A stretch of DNA of 46,857 nt from an uncultured Lachnospiraceae bacterium (GTDB lineage: Bacteria > Bacillota > Clostridia > Lachnospirales > Lachnospiraceae), in the NCBI GenBank assembly GCA_944381405.1, contig CALWLA010000018.1, forward strand, positions 1-46,857. The letters run 5' to 3'. Of the stretch, positions 31,544 to 39,512 are shown piece after piece. Positions within the stretch are counted from its first letter, which is position 1. The number at the start of each line of letters is the position of its first letter. The position numbers were made by a program, and so were the translations under genes. The notes under the pieces are model-generated. The model saw nothing but the letters and a program-made list of their open reading frames with translations, made no database searches and was not told the origin of the DNA.

Positions 31544-32494
31544 ATGAAGAAAAAAGCACTTGTGCTGGCAATTTCAGCTGCGCTTTTGGGCGCACTGGTT
31601 GGCTGCGGAAACAGCACCCAGGAGACAACGGCAGCCCAGAGCCAGGAAACGGCTGCCGAGGTGGAGGCTTCCGCCACTGCAGCTGAGGAGGCTGCTGAAA
31701 CTGAGGCATCCGAAGGAGAGAGCAGCGAAGCGGCTGAAGGCGGCGAGGCAGAGGCTCTGGCGGAGCCGGTGGACGTCAAGATCGGCGCTTCCATCACCCC
31801 CCACGCAGAGATCCTGAACTATGCAAAGGACGCCCTTGCAGAAAAAGGCGTCAACATCGAGGTAGTGGAATTTACCGACTATGTGCTGCCCAATACGGCT
31901 CTGGAAAACGGAGAGCTTCAGGCAAACTATTTCCAGCATAAGCCCTATATGGATCAGTTCAATGTGGAGAAGGGCACCCACCTGGTTTCCGCAGGCGTCA
32001 TCCACTATGAGCCCTTCGGCATTTTTGCCGGCAGCAAGGCAGACCTCGGAGAGATCGCCGAGGGAGACCAGATCGCAGTTCCCAACGACACCACCAACGA
32101 GGCAAGAGCCCTTCTGCTGCTGGAGGCCCAGGGTCTGATCACCTTGAAGGAGGATGCGGGACTGACCGCCACCAAGCAGGATATCGTGGAAAACCCCATG
32201 AACCTGGACATCGTGGAGCTGGAGTCTGCGCAGATCTCCAAGTCCCTGCAGTCCGTAGCCTTTGCAGTCATGAACGGAAACTATGCGATCCAGGCAGGCT
32301 ATAAGCCCACCGACGCTCTGGCCATCGAGGATGCGGAGTCCGTCGGCGCCCAGACCTACGGCAATGTCATCGCCGTAAAGGAAGGCACGGAAAACGAGCC
32401 CTGGGTAAAGGTCCTGGTGGATGTGCTGCATTCTGAGGACGTAGCGGACTGGATGAATGAAACCTATGAGGGGGCTGTGGTTCCCCTTGATTAA
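31544..32494 (+). CDS. metQ: Methionine ABC transporter, substrate-binding lipoprotein
   Basis: A 316-aa NlpA/MetQ-type lipoprotein. The signal ends LLGALVGCGN (lipidation at the Cys). A long Ala/Glu/Ser-rich linker to about residue 75 precedes the binding domain, which starts VKIGASITPHAEILNYAKD and includes YVLPNTALENGELQANYFQHKPYMDQF and IAVPNDTTNEARAL, all typical of MetQ. It captures methionine outside the membrane and delivers it to MetNI. The start at 31544 follows GAGGAGGAAAACGATT. A terminator at 32518 closes the operon. Confidence 0.95.
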   Translation: MKKKALVLAISAALLGALVGCGNSTQETTAAQSQETAAEVEASATAAEEAAETEASEGESSEAAEGGEAEALAEPVDVKIGASITPHAEILNYAKDALAEKGVNIEVVEFTDYVLPNTALENGELQANYFQHKPYMDQFNVEKGTHLVSAGVIHYEPFGIFAGSKADLGEIAEGDQIAVPNDTTNEARALLLLEAQGLITLKEDAGLTATKQDIVENPMNLDIVELESAQISKSLQSVAFAVMNGNYAIQAGYKPTDALAIEDAESVGAQTYGNVIAVKEGTENEPWVKVLVDVLHSEDVADWMNETYEGAVVPLD

Positions 32495-32517
32495 AGCGGG
32501 TGAATGTAGTAGTATTA

Positions 32518-32548
32518 AGCGTATCGGAGCTTTCCGGTACGCTTTTTA
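32518..32548 (+). terminator. Terminator of the metNIQ operon
   Basis: Eleven-pair stem AGCGTATCGGA (32518-32528) with TCCGGTACGCT (32533-32543), one G-T pair, 4-nt loop, followed by a T-run. Confidence 0.85.
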
Positions 32549-32590
32549 TGATTTACGGGATTTTCAAAAATCCCCTGTAAGGAGGATATA

Positions 32591-32860
32591 ATGGCTGAAG
32601 AAAAAAATGCTGTATCCCGTGCCAACGCCCTTTCCGTGGCGTCGCTGATTCTGGGCATCCTGTCGATTCCGCTGAGCCTGATCTTTATCGGCATCGTATT
32701 TGCGGGACTGGCGGTGACCCTGGCGCTTCTTTCCAGAGGAGACCAGCGCATGAGCGGCACCGCCATCGGGGGACTGGTCTGCGGCCTTGTTGGAATCTTT
32801 CTGCTGGCGGTTTTCATTATTCTGATGTTTTCCTTTGCCGGAGCAGTCGGAACGATGTAA
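32591..32860 (+). CDS. DUF4190-type small membrane protein
   Basis: An 89-aa protein with two long hydrophobic helices (about residues 15-45 and 57-83), joined by a short loop with SRGDQRMSGTAIGG. The order ANALSVASLILGILSI, GTAIGGLVCGLVGI matches DUF4190-type proteins. The role is unknown. The ATG has AAGGAGGATATA upstream. It begins a cluster that continues with DUF975, nrdR and yqeG. Confidence 0.8.
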   Translation: MAEEKNAVSRANALSVASLILGILSIPLSLIFIGIVFAGLAVTLALLSRGDQRMSGTAIGGLVCGLVGIFLLAVFIILMFSFAGAVGTM

Positions 32861-32897
32861 ACCGGAGCGCTTCTTATGAATAATCGGGAGGATAATG

Positions 32898-33989
32898 ATG
32901 AAAATACGGGAATATAAGGCGATGGCCCGGAAAACGCTGATCGGAAAATACGGCCTTCTGGTCCTGGCCCAGATCCTGATGGGCGTGCTGGTAGGGGCGC
33001 TTATCTTCTGCGCTGTGTTCTCCTTGCTGGTGGGCATGGGCATGTTTATTTCCGGACAGGGGGCCGGAGATGCCTTTGCAGCCCTTCTGGGAGCGGAGGC
33101 TGGTTTTGTGGTGCTGTTCCTGCTGCTTCTGATCGCAGGAATCGTCCTGAGCTATATGATGGGAATCGGATATATCAGGCTCTGTCTGAATATCTGCAGG
33201 AGCGTGCCCCACGGATTTTCCGATCTTTTTTACGGCTTCCGGAAGGGCAGCCATCCCCTTCGGTATCTGGGCATCAATCTGCTTCTGGTGCTTTTGTATC
33301 TGGTGCTGATGGCAGTCTATTACCTGGGACTGTTCGTGATAACGGATATGGCAGGCATGGGAGACGGAGGCGCGATCCTCTGGTCCCTGATCTGGTTCAT
33401 CGGCTTCTGTTGGCTGTTCCTGGGCTTTGCCTTTGCTCCGCTGCTGGTGATCGATAAGCCGGAAACAAGGGTGGGAGAGGCCTTTTCCGAGTCCCGCAGG
33501 CTGATGAAGCACCGGAAGATCAAATATGTGTTGCTGAGCCTGAGCTTTATCCTCTGGTTCATCCCCCTGTATCTGACCTTTTTCATCGCAAGCATCTGGA
33601 TCTATCCTTACATGACCTTTGCGACGCTGCTTTTCTATCTGGACGCCTCCGGTGAGCTTTATGTAAGCGACTGGGACAAGCCGGAGGGAGGGCAGGCGGC
33701 AGCATCAGAGCCGCAGCAGCCGGCAGGGCCGGAGCTGCAGCAGATAGCCGGGGCAGAGCCACAGCAGACCACCGCAGCAGAGCCGCAGCAAACAGCCGAA
33801 GCAGGATCGCAGCAGACCCCGGAGACGGAGCAGGAAAAGCCTGCAGAGGAAGCTGCATTCCCCTGGCAGAGGGCGGCGTTGGAAAATGCGCAGGCAGCGC
33901 AGGGGACAGCGGATGAGCCCGGCAGCCGGACGACGGAAACTGCCCCGGAAGAAACTGAAAAAAAGGAAAATGAGGAGAACAGGTCATGA
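32898..33989 (+). CDS. DUF975 family membrane protein with Q-rich tail
   Basis: A 363-aa membrane protein. Residues 1 to about 250 contain roughly six hydrophobic segments and match DUF975 (KIREYKAMARKTLIGKYGLL at the start, SRRLMKHRKIKYVLLSLSF later). The last 115 residues are a hydrophilic, Gln/Pro/Glu/Ala-rich low-complexity tail with repeats such as AEPQQT, probably cytoplasmic. There are two adjacent ATGs; the second (32898) has better spacing to CGGGAGG. Its end overlaps nrdR by 4 bp. Function unknown. Confidence 0.82.
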   Translation: MKIREYKAMARKTLIGKYGLLVLAQILMGVLVGALIFCAVFSLLVGMGMFISGQGAGDAFAALLGAEAGFVVLFLLLLIAGIVLSYMMGIGYIRLCLNICRSVPHGFSDLFYGFRKGSHPLRYLGINLLLVLLYLVLMAVYYLGLFVITDMAGMGDGGAILWSLIWFIGFCWLFLGFAFAPLLVIDKPETRVGEAFSESRRLMKHRKIKYVLLSLSFILWFIPLYLTFFIASIWIYPYMTFATLLFYLDASGELYVSDWDKPEGGQAAASEPQQPAGPELQQIAGAEPQQTTAAEPQQTAEAGSQQTPETEQEKPAEEAAFPWQRAALENAQAAQGTADEPGSRTTETAPEETEKKENEENRS

Positions 33990-34462
33990 AATGCCCATAC
34001 TGCAATGCGGACGGAACAAAGGTGATCGATTCCAGACCCGCAGACGACAACGCATCCATCCGCAGGAGACGACAGTGTGAGAAATGCGGCAAGCGGTTCA
34101 CCACCTATGAAAAGCTGGAGACCATGCCTCTTATGGTGATCAAAAAAGATAATTCCAGGGAGCCCTATGACCGGTCAAAGATCGAAAACGGCATCCTCCA
34201 GTCCTGCCACAAGCGGCCCGTATCCACCCAGCAGATCGCAAAGGTGATCGACGAGATCGAAAACGAGCTGTTTTCCATGGAGGAAAAGGAGATCCCCACC
34301 TCTGTCATCGGGGAAAAGGTCATGCGGACCCTGAAGGATCTGGACGAGGTGGCCTATGTCCGTTTTGCCTCCGTTTACCGGGAGTTCAAGGACGTCAACA
34401 CCTTTGTGGAGGAGATCGGAAAGCTTTTGAAGAGCGCGCCGGGAAAGCAGGACGAGGCCTGA
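33986..34462 (+). CDS. nrdR: Transcriptional repressor NrdR
   Basis: A 158-aa zinc-ribbon and ATP-cone protein that represses ribonucleotide reductase genes when (d)ATP is abundant. The zinc ribbon has CPYCN and CEKCGKRFTTYE; the ATP-cone follows (VIKKDNSREPYDRSKIENGI, RPVSTQQIAKVIDEIE) and ends in RTLKDLDEVAYVRFASVYREF, as in all NrdR proteins. It overlaps the DUF975 gene by 4 bp and yqeG by 1 bp, so all three share a transcript. No reductase gene lies in this window. Confidence 0.96.
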   Translation: MKCPYCNADGTKVIDSRPADDNASIRRRRQCEKCGKRFTTYEKLETMPLMVIKKDNSREPYDRSKIENGILQSCHKRPVSTQQIAKVIDEIENELFSMEEKEIPTSVIGEKVMRTLKDLDEVAYVRFASVYREFKDVNTFVEEIGKLLKSAPGKQDEA

Positions 34463-35004
34463 TGTTCCAGCGTTTTTATCCAAAGGCATGGGTGGAAAAT
34501 GCCTATGACATCGACTACGGGGCCCTCTACCAAAGAGGGATCCGGGGGCTGATCTTCGATATCGACAACACTCTGGTGCCCCACGATGCGCCGCCGGACA
34601 GCCGCAGCGCAGCCCTGATGGAGAGGCTTTCCCGCCAGGGCTTCCAGGTGATGACCGTATCCAACAACCATGAGCCAAGGGTCCGGAGCCTGGCGGAAAA
34701 ACTGGGGATCGCTTATATCTGCGACGCGGGAAAGCCGAGCCCCAGAGGATATCTTGAGGCCTGCCGCAGGATGGGGATCACGCCCCGGCAGACCGCCTGC
34801 ATCGGCGATCAGCTGTTTACGGACGTGCTGGGAGCAAACCGGGCCGGGATCTACAGCATCCTGGTGGTGCCGGTGGACAGAGGGACGGATATCCTGCGGA
34901 TCCGCATAAAGCGCAGGCTGGAGGGGCCGGTGCTGAAGGAATACAAAAAACAGTTTGGCGGCCCTGTCAGGGGAAATACAGGATTAAATCAGGAAAACCC
35001 TTGA
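34462..35004 (+). CDS. YqeG family HAD IIIA-type phosphatase
   Basis: A 180-aa haloacid-dehalogenase fold phosphatase of the YqeG family. Motif I is FDIDNTLVPHD with the nucleophile Asp, motif II is VSNNHE, motif III CDAGKPSPRGY and motif IV GDQLFTDVLGANRAG. All four catalytic motifs are intact. The physiological substrate is not established. The N-terminal FQRFYPKAWVENAYDIDY is the family signature. The start overlaps the nrdR stop by one base (TGATG). It is the last gene before efp, from which it is separated by 103 bp. Confidence 0.93.
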   Translation: MFQRFYPKAWVENAYDIDYGALYQRGIRGLIFDIDNTLVPHDAPPDSRSAALMERLSRQGFQVMTVSNNHEPRVRSLAEKLGIAYICDAGKPSPRGYLEACRRMGITPRQTACIGDQLFTDVLGANRAGIYSILVVPVDRGTDILRIRIKRRLEGPVLKEYKKQFGGPVRGNTGLNQENP

Positions 35005-35107
35005 TTTTGCAGGCATTTTCCTATAGAATATACTAGAAATTCCGCCGTATGACCGATAGGGCGGATGCCAAGTGAAAGAAAGATTTGAAAGTTCGGAGGG
35101 AAATACA

Positions 35108-35665
35108 ATGATTTCAGCAGGCGATTTCAGAAATGGTGTAACAGTTGAAATTGACGGCCAGGTGCTTCAGATTATCGAATTCCAGCATGTAAAGCCGGGC
35201 AAGGGCGCAGCTTTCGTAAGAACAAAGCTGAAGAACGTCATCAACGGCGGCGTGGTTGAGAAGACCTTCAGACCGACGGAGAAATTCCCGGCAGCCCGCA
35301 TCGACAGAGTGGATATGCAGTACCTCTATCAGGACGGCGACCAGTACAACTTCATGAACACCGAGAACTATGAGCAGATGGCTCTTTCTGAGGAGCTGGT
35401 AGGCGACGCCATGAAGTTCGTAAAGGAAAACGATATCTGCAAGGTATGCTCCTACAACGGAAGCGTATTCTCTGTAGAGCCGCCCATGTTCGTAGAGCTG
35501 GAGATCACCGATACGGAGCCGGGCTTCAAGGGCGATACCGCTACCGGAGCTTCCAAGCCGGCTACTGTTGAGACCGGTGCTCAGATCTCTGTACCGCTGT
35601 TCGTCAACATCGGCGACAAGGTAAAGATCGACACCCGTACGGGAGAGTATCTTTCCAGAGTTTAA
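35108..35665 (+). CDS. efp: Translation elongation factor P
   Basis: A 185-aa EF-P, which relieves ribosome stalling at polyproline stretches. The N-terminal loop is [12 protein letters not shown], with the Lys at the tip (position of the modified lysine); domains II and III ([26 protein letters not shown] and [31 protein letters not shown]) complete it. The start is the ATG at 35108, with CGGAGGGAAATACA just before; a longer upstream frame lacks such a site. No modification enzyme gene lies nearby. A terminator follows at 35693. Confidence 0.97.
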   Translation: MISAGDFRNGVTVEIDGQVLQIIEFQHVKPGKGAAFVRTKLKNVINGGVVEKTFRPTEKFPAARIDRVDMQYLYQDGDQYNFMNTENYEQMALSEELVGDAMKFVKENDICKVCSYNGSVFSVEPPMFVELEITDTEPGFKGDTATGASKPATVETGAQISVPLFVNIGDKVKIDTRTGEYLSRV

Positions 35666-35692
35666 TCAAAAGGATGATATGGAAACAAACGG

Positions 35693-35729
35693 ATAAATTG
35701 CATGGTGGACTATCATGCAATTTATTTTT
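35693..35729 (+). terminator. Terminator after efp
   Basis: Perfect 12-bp stem ATAAATTGCATG (35693-35704) with CATGCAATTTAT (35714-35725), 9-nt loop, then a T-run. The hairpin repeats of locus 3 begin 13 bp later. Confidence 0.8.
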
Positions 35730-35741
35730 GTAAAAGGGATA

Positions 35742-35843
35742 TACCCTTCGGGCACCCTTTTATGCCGTGAGGGACACGGCAAATTAAGGAAGTACCCTTC
35801 GGGTACACCTCTATGCCGTGAAAAACACGGCAAATTAAGGAAG
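35742..35843 (+). repeat. Tandem hairpin/SD leader repeat, locus 3 (2 x 51 bp)
   Basis: Units at 35742-35792 and 35793-35843, period 51. The first stem is ACC-CTTCG-GG (imperfect) in unit 1 and GTACC-CTTCG-GGTAC in unit 2. Then comes TATGCCGTG-AGGGA/AAAAA-CACGGCA, then AATTAAGGAAG, which in unit 2 is the ribosome binding site of argS. It has the same architecture as the loci at 8384 and 29667, with a different, still paired first stem. Confidence 0.85.
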
Positions 35844-35850
35844 GATGATC

Positions 35851-37710
35851 ATGAAAAAACTGACGGAGCTTTTAAATGAAATCTGCGGAGAGGGCTTTGC
35901 TGCGGCGGGCTACGATCCCGCCTTTGGCAGGGTCAGCCTGAGCAACCGGCCGGACCTCTGCGAGTATCAGTGTAACGGGGCCATGGCCTGCGCAAAGGCA
36001 GCCCATAAAAAGCCCATAGACATCGCCGGAGAGGTAGTGGAAAAGATCAGCGGACATCCCGCCCTGTCCAGGGCCGAGGCCTGCATGCCGGGCTTTATCA
36101 ACCTGGAGATCGATCCCGCTTATCTGGCGGAGTATCTTTCCGGCATGGCGGCGGAAGGGGAGACGGAGGAAGAACCCTTTTCCGCAGGAGGCGTCACTGC
36201 CTACAGAGAGGAAACGCGTCCTGCCCTTGGCGTCCAGCGGACAGAACAGCCGGAAACCATCCTGGTGGATTACGGTGGAGCGAATGTGGCCAAGCCGCTG
36301 CATGTAGGACATCTCCGCTCAGCGGTCATCGGCGAGGCCATCAAGCGCATGGGCGCCAGGATGGGCCATCATATGATCGGCGACGTGCATCTGGGAGACT
36401 GGGGCCTGCAGATGGGGCTCATCATCGAGGAGCTGAAGGATCGGGGCCAGAAGGACTTCACCCTGGCGGATCTGGAGGAGATCTATCCCGCAGCTTCCGC
36501 GAAGTCCAAGGAAAAGGACGAAGCCACCGGGAAACTGACGCCGGAGGCGGAAGCCTTTAAAGAGCGGGCGCTGCACGCCACCAGCCTTTTGCAGAACGGG
36601 GATCCGGAATGCCGGAAGATCTGGGAGCGCATCATGGAGCTGTCCTTGGCGGACTTAAAGAAAAACTACAACGCTCTGAACGTGCATTTTGAGCTGTGGA
36701 AGGGGGAATCCGACGCCCAGAAGTACATTCCGGAAATGATCCAGGGCCTTGTGCAAAAGGGCATCGCCTACGAATCCCAGGGAGCCCTGGTGGTGGATGT
36801 GCAGGAGGAAAGCGATACCAGAGAGCTGCCCCCCTGTCTGATTCGTAAATCAGACGGCGCATCCCTCTACGCCACCACGGACCTGGCTACCATGGTGGAG
36901 CGGGAGCAGCTGTACCAGCCCAAGGCTTATATCTATATCGCAGACCAGCGGCAGAGCCTTCATTACACCAGCTTTTTCCGGGTGGCGAAGAAAGGCGGGA
37001 TCGTTCCGCCGGAAACCAGCCTCACCTTCCTGGGCTTCGGCACCATGAACGGAAAGGACGGAAAGCCCTTTAAGACCAGAGAGGGCGGCGTCATGCGGCT
37101 GGCGGTGCTGATCCGGGATATCACGGACAAGGTTTACGAAAAGATCCGGGAGACCCGGTCTGAGGAGGAGATCCCCGAGGAGGAAGCGCGGCATATCGCA
37201 GGCATCGTGGGCCTTGCAGCCCTGAAATACGGAGACCTTTCCAACCAGGCCTCCAAGGACTATGTCTTCGATATGGACCGGTTTATCAGCTTTGAGGGCA
37301 ATACCGGACCTTACATCCTCTATACCCTGGTGCGGATCGGAAGCATCCTGAACAGGTATTTCGATACAAAGGATCAGGCATCCCTTGCTTGCGCCCTGGC
37401 AAAGGCCAAGGCAGACGGGGTGCTCCGGATCGCCGGTGCAGGCAGCAGGAACGAAAAGGCTCTGGCGCTGCTCCTGGCCCGCTATGGCGAGGTGATGGAG
37501 ACCGCCTGGGCGGAGCTCGCTCCCCACAGGCTCTGCCAGTATGTCTATGAGGTATCGGAGGCCTTCAATTCCTTCTACCATGACACCAAGATCCTGACGG
37601 AACCGGATGAGGAGAAAAAGAGAAGCTACCTGGCCCTGCTGGCCCTGACCAGAGCGGTGCTTTCCGACTGCATCGACGTGCTGGGCTTTTCCGCACCGGA
37701 GCGGATGTAA
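35851..37710 (+). CDS. argS: Arginyl-tRNA synthetase
   Basis: A 619-aa class I aminoacyl-tRNA synthetase that charges tRNA-Arg. The signature ANVAKPLHVGHLRSAVIGEA contains the HIGH motif as HVGH; the canonical KMSKS is not evident, with only FKTREGGVMRL in that region, which is normal for ArgRS. The N-terminal additional domain (1 to about 120) and the C-terminal anticodon-binding helices (ending SDCIDVLGFSAPERM) are present. The start is the ATG at 35851, 6 nt after AAGGAAGG; another ATG at 35845 is too close. The leader consists of two hairpin repeats, suggesting control at the translational level, though this is inference. Confidence 0.96.
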   Translation: MKKLTELLNEICGEGFAAAGYDPAFGRVSLSNRPDLCEYQCNGAMACAKAAHKKPIDIAGEVVEKISGHPALSRAEACMPGFINLEIDPAYLAEYLSGMAAEGETEEEPFSAGGVTAYREETRPALGVQRTEQPETILVDYGGANVAKPLHVGHLRSAVIGEAIKRMGARMGHHMIGDVHLGDWGLQMGLIIEELKDRGQKDFTLADLEEIYPAASAKSKEKDEATGKLTPEAEAFKERALHATSLLQNGDPECRKIWERIMELSLADLKKNYNALNVHFELWKGESDAQKYIPEMIQGLVQKGIAYESQGALVVDVQEESDTRELPPCLIRKSDGASLYATTDLATMVEREQLYQPKAYIYIADQRQSLHYTSFFRVAKKGGIVPPETSLTFLGFGTMNGKDGKPFKTREGGVMRLAVLIRDITDKVYEKIRETRSEEEIPEEEARHIAGIVGLAALKYGDLSNQASKDYVFDMDRFISFEGNTGPYILYTLVRIGSILNRYFDTKDQASLACALAKAKADGVLRIAGAGSRNEKALALLLARYGEVMETAWAELAPHRLCQYVYEVSEAFNSFYHDTKILTEPDEEKKRSYLALLALTRAVLSDCIDVLGFSAPERM

Positions 37711-37778
37711 GCGGCCCCGTCCGGGGAGGATTTTGGAGCCGGAAAAGGATAAAAACTTCATCATCAGGAAACAGGGAA

Positions 37779-38333
37779 ATGACGGTTTTAGATATTTTTC
37801 TCATCGGCGTGGGACTTGCCATGGACGCGTTTGCGGTATCCATCTGCAAGGGCCTGGCAGCTCCCGGAAGCCAGGGGAAAACGGCCCTGGTCTGCGGCCT
37901 GTGGTTTGGCGGCTTTCAGGCTCTGATGCCTCTTCTGGGGTATCTTCTGGGCACCACAGTCAGCGGCTATATCAGCCGGTATGCAGGCCTTGTGGCCTTT
38001 GTGCTGCTGTGCTTTGTGGGAAGCGGCATGATCCGGGAGGCGCTAAAGGGCGGAGAGGAATGCGATGCCTCCGGAGCGGATATCAGCCCCAGGGCGATGC
38101 TGCCTCTGGCAGTTGCCACCAGCATCGACGCCCTGGCCATCGGCGTCAGCTTTGCAGGCTATCAGATGAATATCCTTCTGTCCATCGCCATCATCGGCGT
38201 AACCACCTTTGTGATCTCAGCCGCAGGCGTCAGGATCGGATCGGTCTTCGGCACCCGCTATCAGAAACGGGCGGAGCTTGCCGGAGGAATCATATTGGTG
38301 CTGATCGGACTGAAGCTTTTGCTGGGAATATAG
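37779..38333 (+). CDS. mntP: Manganese efflux pump MntP
   Basis: A 184-aa membrane protein with six helices. It exports manganese. The family signature residues are present: GVGLAMDAFAVSICKG in helix 1 and AVATSIDALAIGVSFA in helix 4, each with a conserved Asp in the membrane. The only leader (68 bp from the argS stop) has no space for the yybP-ykoY manganese riboswitch that often precedes mntP. CAGGAAACAGGGAA lies before the ATG. A strong terminator follows at 38343. Confidence 0.93.
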   Translation: MTVLDIFLIGVGLAMDAFAVSICKGLAAPGSQGKTALVCGLWFGGFQALMPLLGYLLGTTVSGYISRYAGLVAFVLLCFVGSGMIREALKGGEECDASGADISPRAMLPLAVATSIDALAIGVSFAGYQMNILLSIAIIGVTTFVISAAGVRIGSVFGTRYQKRAELAGGIILVLIGLKLLLGI

Positions 38334-38342
38334 ACAATGATA

Positions 38343-38368
38343 CGGGCTCTTCGGAGCCCGTTTTTTTT
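38343..38368 (+). terminator. Strong terminator after mntP
   Basis: CGGGCTC-TTCG-GAGCCCG stem-loop with the stable UUCG tetraloop, followed by eight T. Confidence 0.95.
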
Positions 38369-38371
38369 CTG

Positions 38372-38403
38372 CGCTTCCAAAAATAAAAACGGAGTCCGTT
38401 TTT
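38372..38403 (-). terminator. Possible terminator of the radical SAM operon
   Basis: Minus strand: AAAAACGGA with TCCGTTTTT (a near-perfect inverted repeat at 38385-38403), followed by ATTTTTGG. It lies 80 bp past the radical SAM stop. Confidence 0.5.
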
Positions 38404-38483
38404 GCTGCACTTTCGAAAATGAAAAAAAGTGAAAGTTTTGAAAGCGGCCGCCGGAGAAACCCGGAGGCCCGGAGAAAGCTTTC

Positions 38484-39503
38484 TCAGGGCACCCCGGTGA
38501 GATCGAAGGGCGGCGTGTATTCCTCCTGGGCGCTGGTACGCTCCTGCATATAACCCCGGAGATCCAGCTCCAGCGCCTTTTTCAGCACGCTGTCGTATTC
38601 GAAGCTGGTGACCCGCCGGTCGATCTCGTGAAACTCCTTGGCCCGGTAAAAGGGCGTATACTGGCTCATGAGGCTCAAAAGGAAATGATGCTCCGGCAGG
38701 GCTTCCTTCATCCAGGAAAGGAGCGCCAGGCTGTCCTTTCTGGCGGAGGGCAGCACCATATGCCGGATGATGACGCCCTTTTTTAGGGTCTCCCCCTCCG
38801 GCGGAACCTCGAGATCAGGGACTCCCGCCTGCCGGACCATCTCCCGGATGGCCTCGGAGGCCTGCTGAAAATAGTCCGGCGCTTTGGAATAGGCTTCCGA
38901 AAGCGCCGGGCTTTTGTATTTCAGATCCGGCAGATAGACGTCCACATAGCCGGAAAGCCTGCGGATGGTTTCCGGCCTTTCATAGCCGCCGCAGTTCATC
39001 ACCACCGGGATGGAAAGCCGGTGCCGCACCCGGTCCAGGGCCCGAATCACATCCGGCAGGAAGTGGGTGGGGGTCACCAGATTGATGTTTTCCGCCCCCT
39101 CTGCCGCAAGCCGCAGGAAAATATCGGAAAGCTGCTGGTTGGTGATGGCCTTGCCAAAGCTCTGGTGGCTTAAGCGGTAATTCTGACAGTAGACGCAGCG
39201 GAGGGTGCAGCCGGAAAAAAACACCGCGCCGCTGCCGCCCCTGCCGCTGATACAGGGCTCCTCCCAGAAATGCAGGGCGGCACGGGCCAGAACAGGAGCG
39301 GTACCCATGCCACAGAAGCCGGGTTTCTGGTACCGGTCTGCGCCGCAGCGCCTGGGGCACAGGCGGCAGCAGCGGTAATCCGGATCCTCCGGCTGCGGAG
39401 GGCGATGGAGCCCGCCCTCCGGCAAACATTCCCGGAAGTTCTGGCCTTCCTGGCTGTGTGTTTCCTCAGGGCTCAAGTTTTCTGAAAAATCTGCTTCGGT
39501 CAT
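38484..39503 (-). CDS. PflX-like radical SAM protein
   Basis: A 339-aa radical SAM protein of the COG1313 (PflX) group, related to pyruvate-formate-lyase activating enzymes. The 4Fe-4S binding motif is CTLRCVYC followed by QNY, after FFSG. The N-terminus has an extra cysteine cluster (CRLCPRRCGADR, then PGFCGMG), typical of this group. The C-terminal half has VIIRHMVLPSARKD and SQYTPFY. The substrate is not known. AAGGAGG precedes the ATG at 39503. It lies 9 nt after the polysaccharide deacetylase stop, so it is the second gene of that operon. Confidence 0.88.
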   Translation of the reverse strand: MTEADFSENLSPEETHSQEGQNFRECLPEGGLHRPPQPEDPDYRCCRLCPRRCGADRYQKPGFCGMGTAPVLARAALHFWEEPCISGRGGSGAVFFSGCTLRCVYCQNYRLSHQSFGKAITNQQLSDIFLRLAAEGAENINLVTPTHFLPDVIRALDRVRHRLSIPVVMNCGGYERPETIRRLSGYVDVYLPDLKYKSPALSEAYSKAPDYFQQASEAIREMVRQAGVPDLEVPPEGETLKKGVIIRHMVLPSARKDSLALLSWMKEALPEHHFLLSLMSQYTPFYRAKEFHEIDRRVTSFEYDSVLKKALELDLRGYMQERTSAQEEYTPPFDLTGVP

Positions 39504-39512
39504 GAAGCCTCC

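Noticed and set aside
37711-37778. yybP-ykoY manganese riboswitch ahead of mntP.
   Set aside because: Only 68 bp separate the genes, too short, and no such structure is visible.
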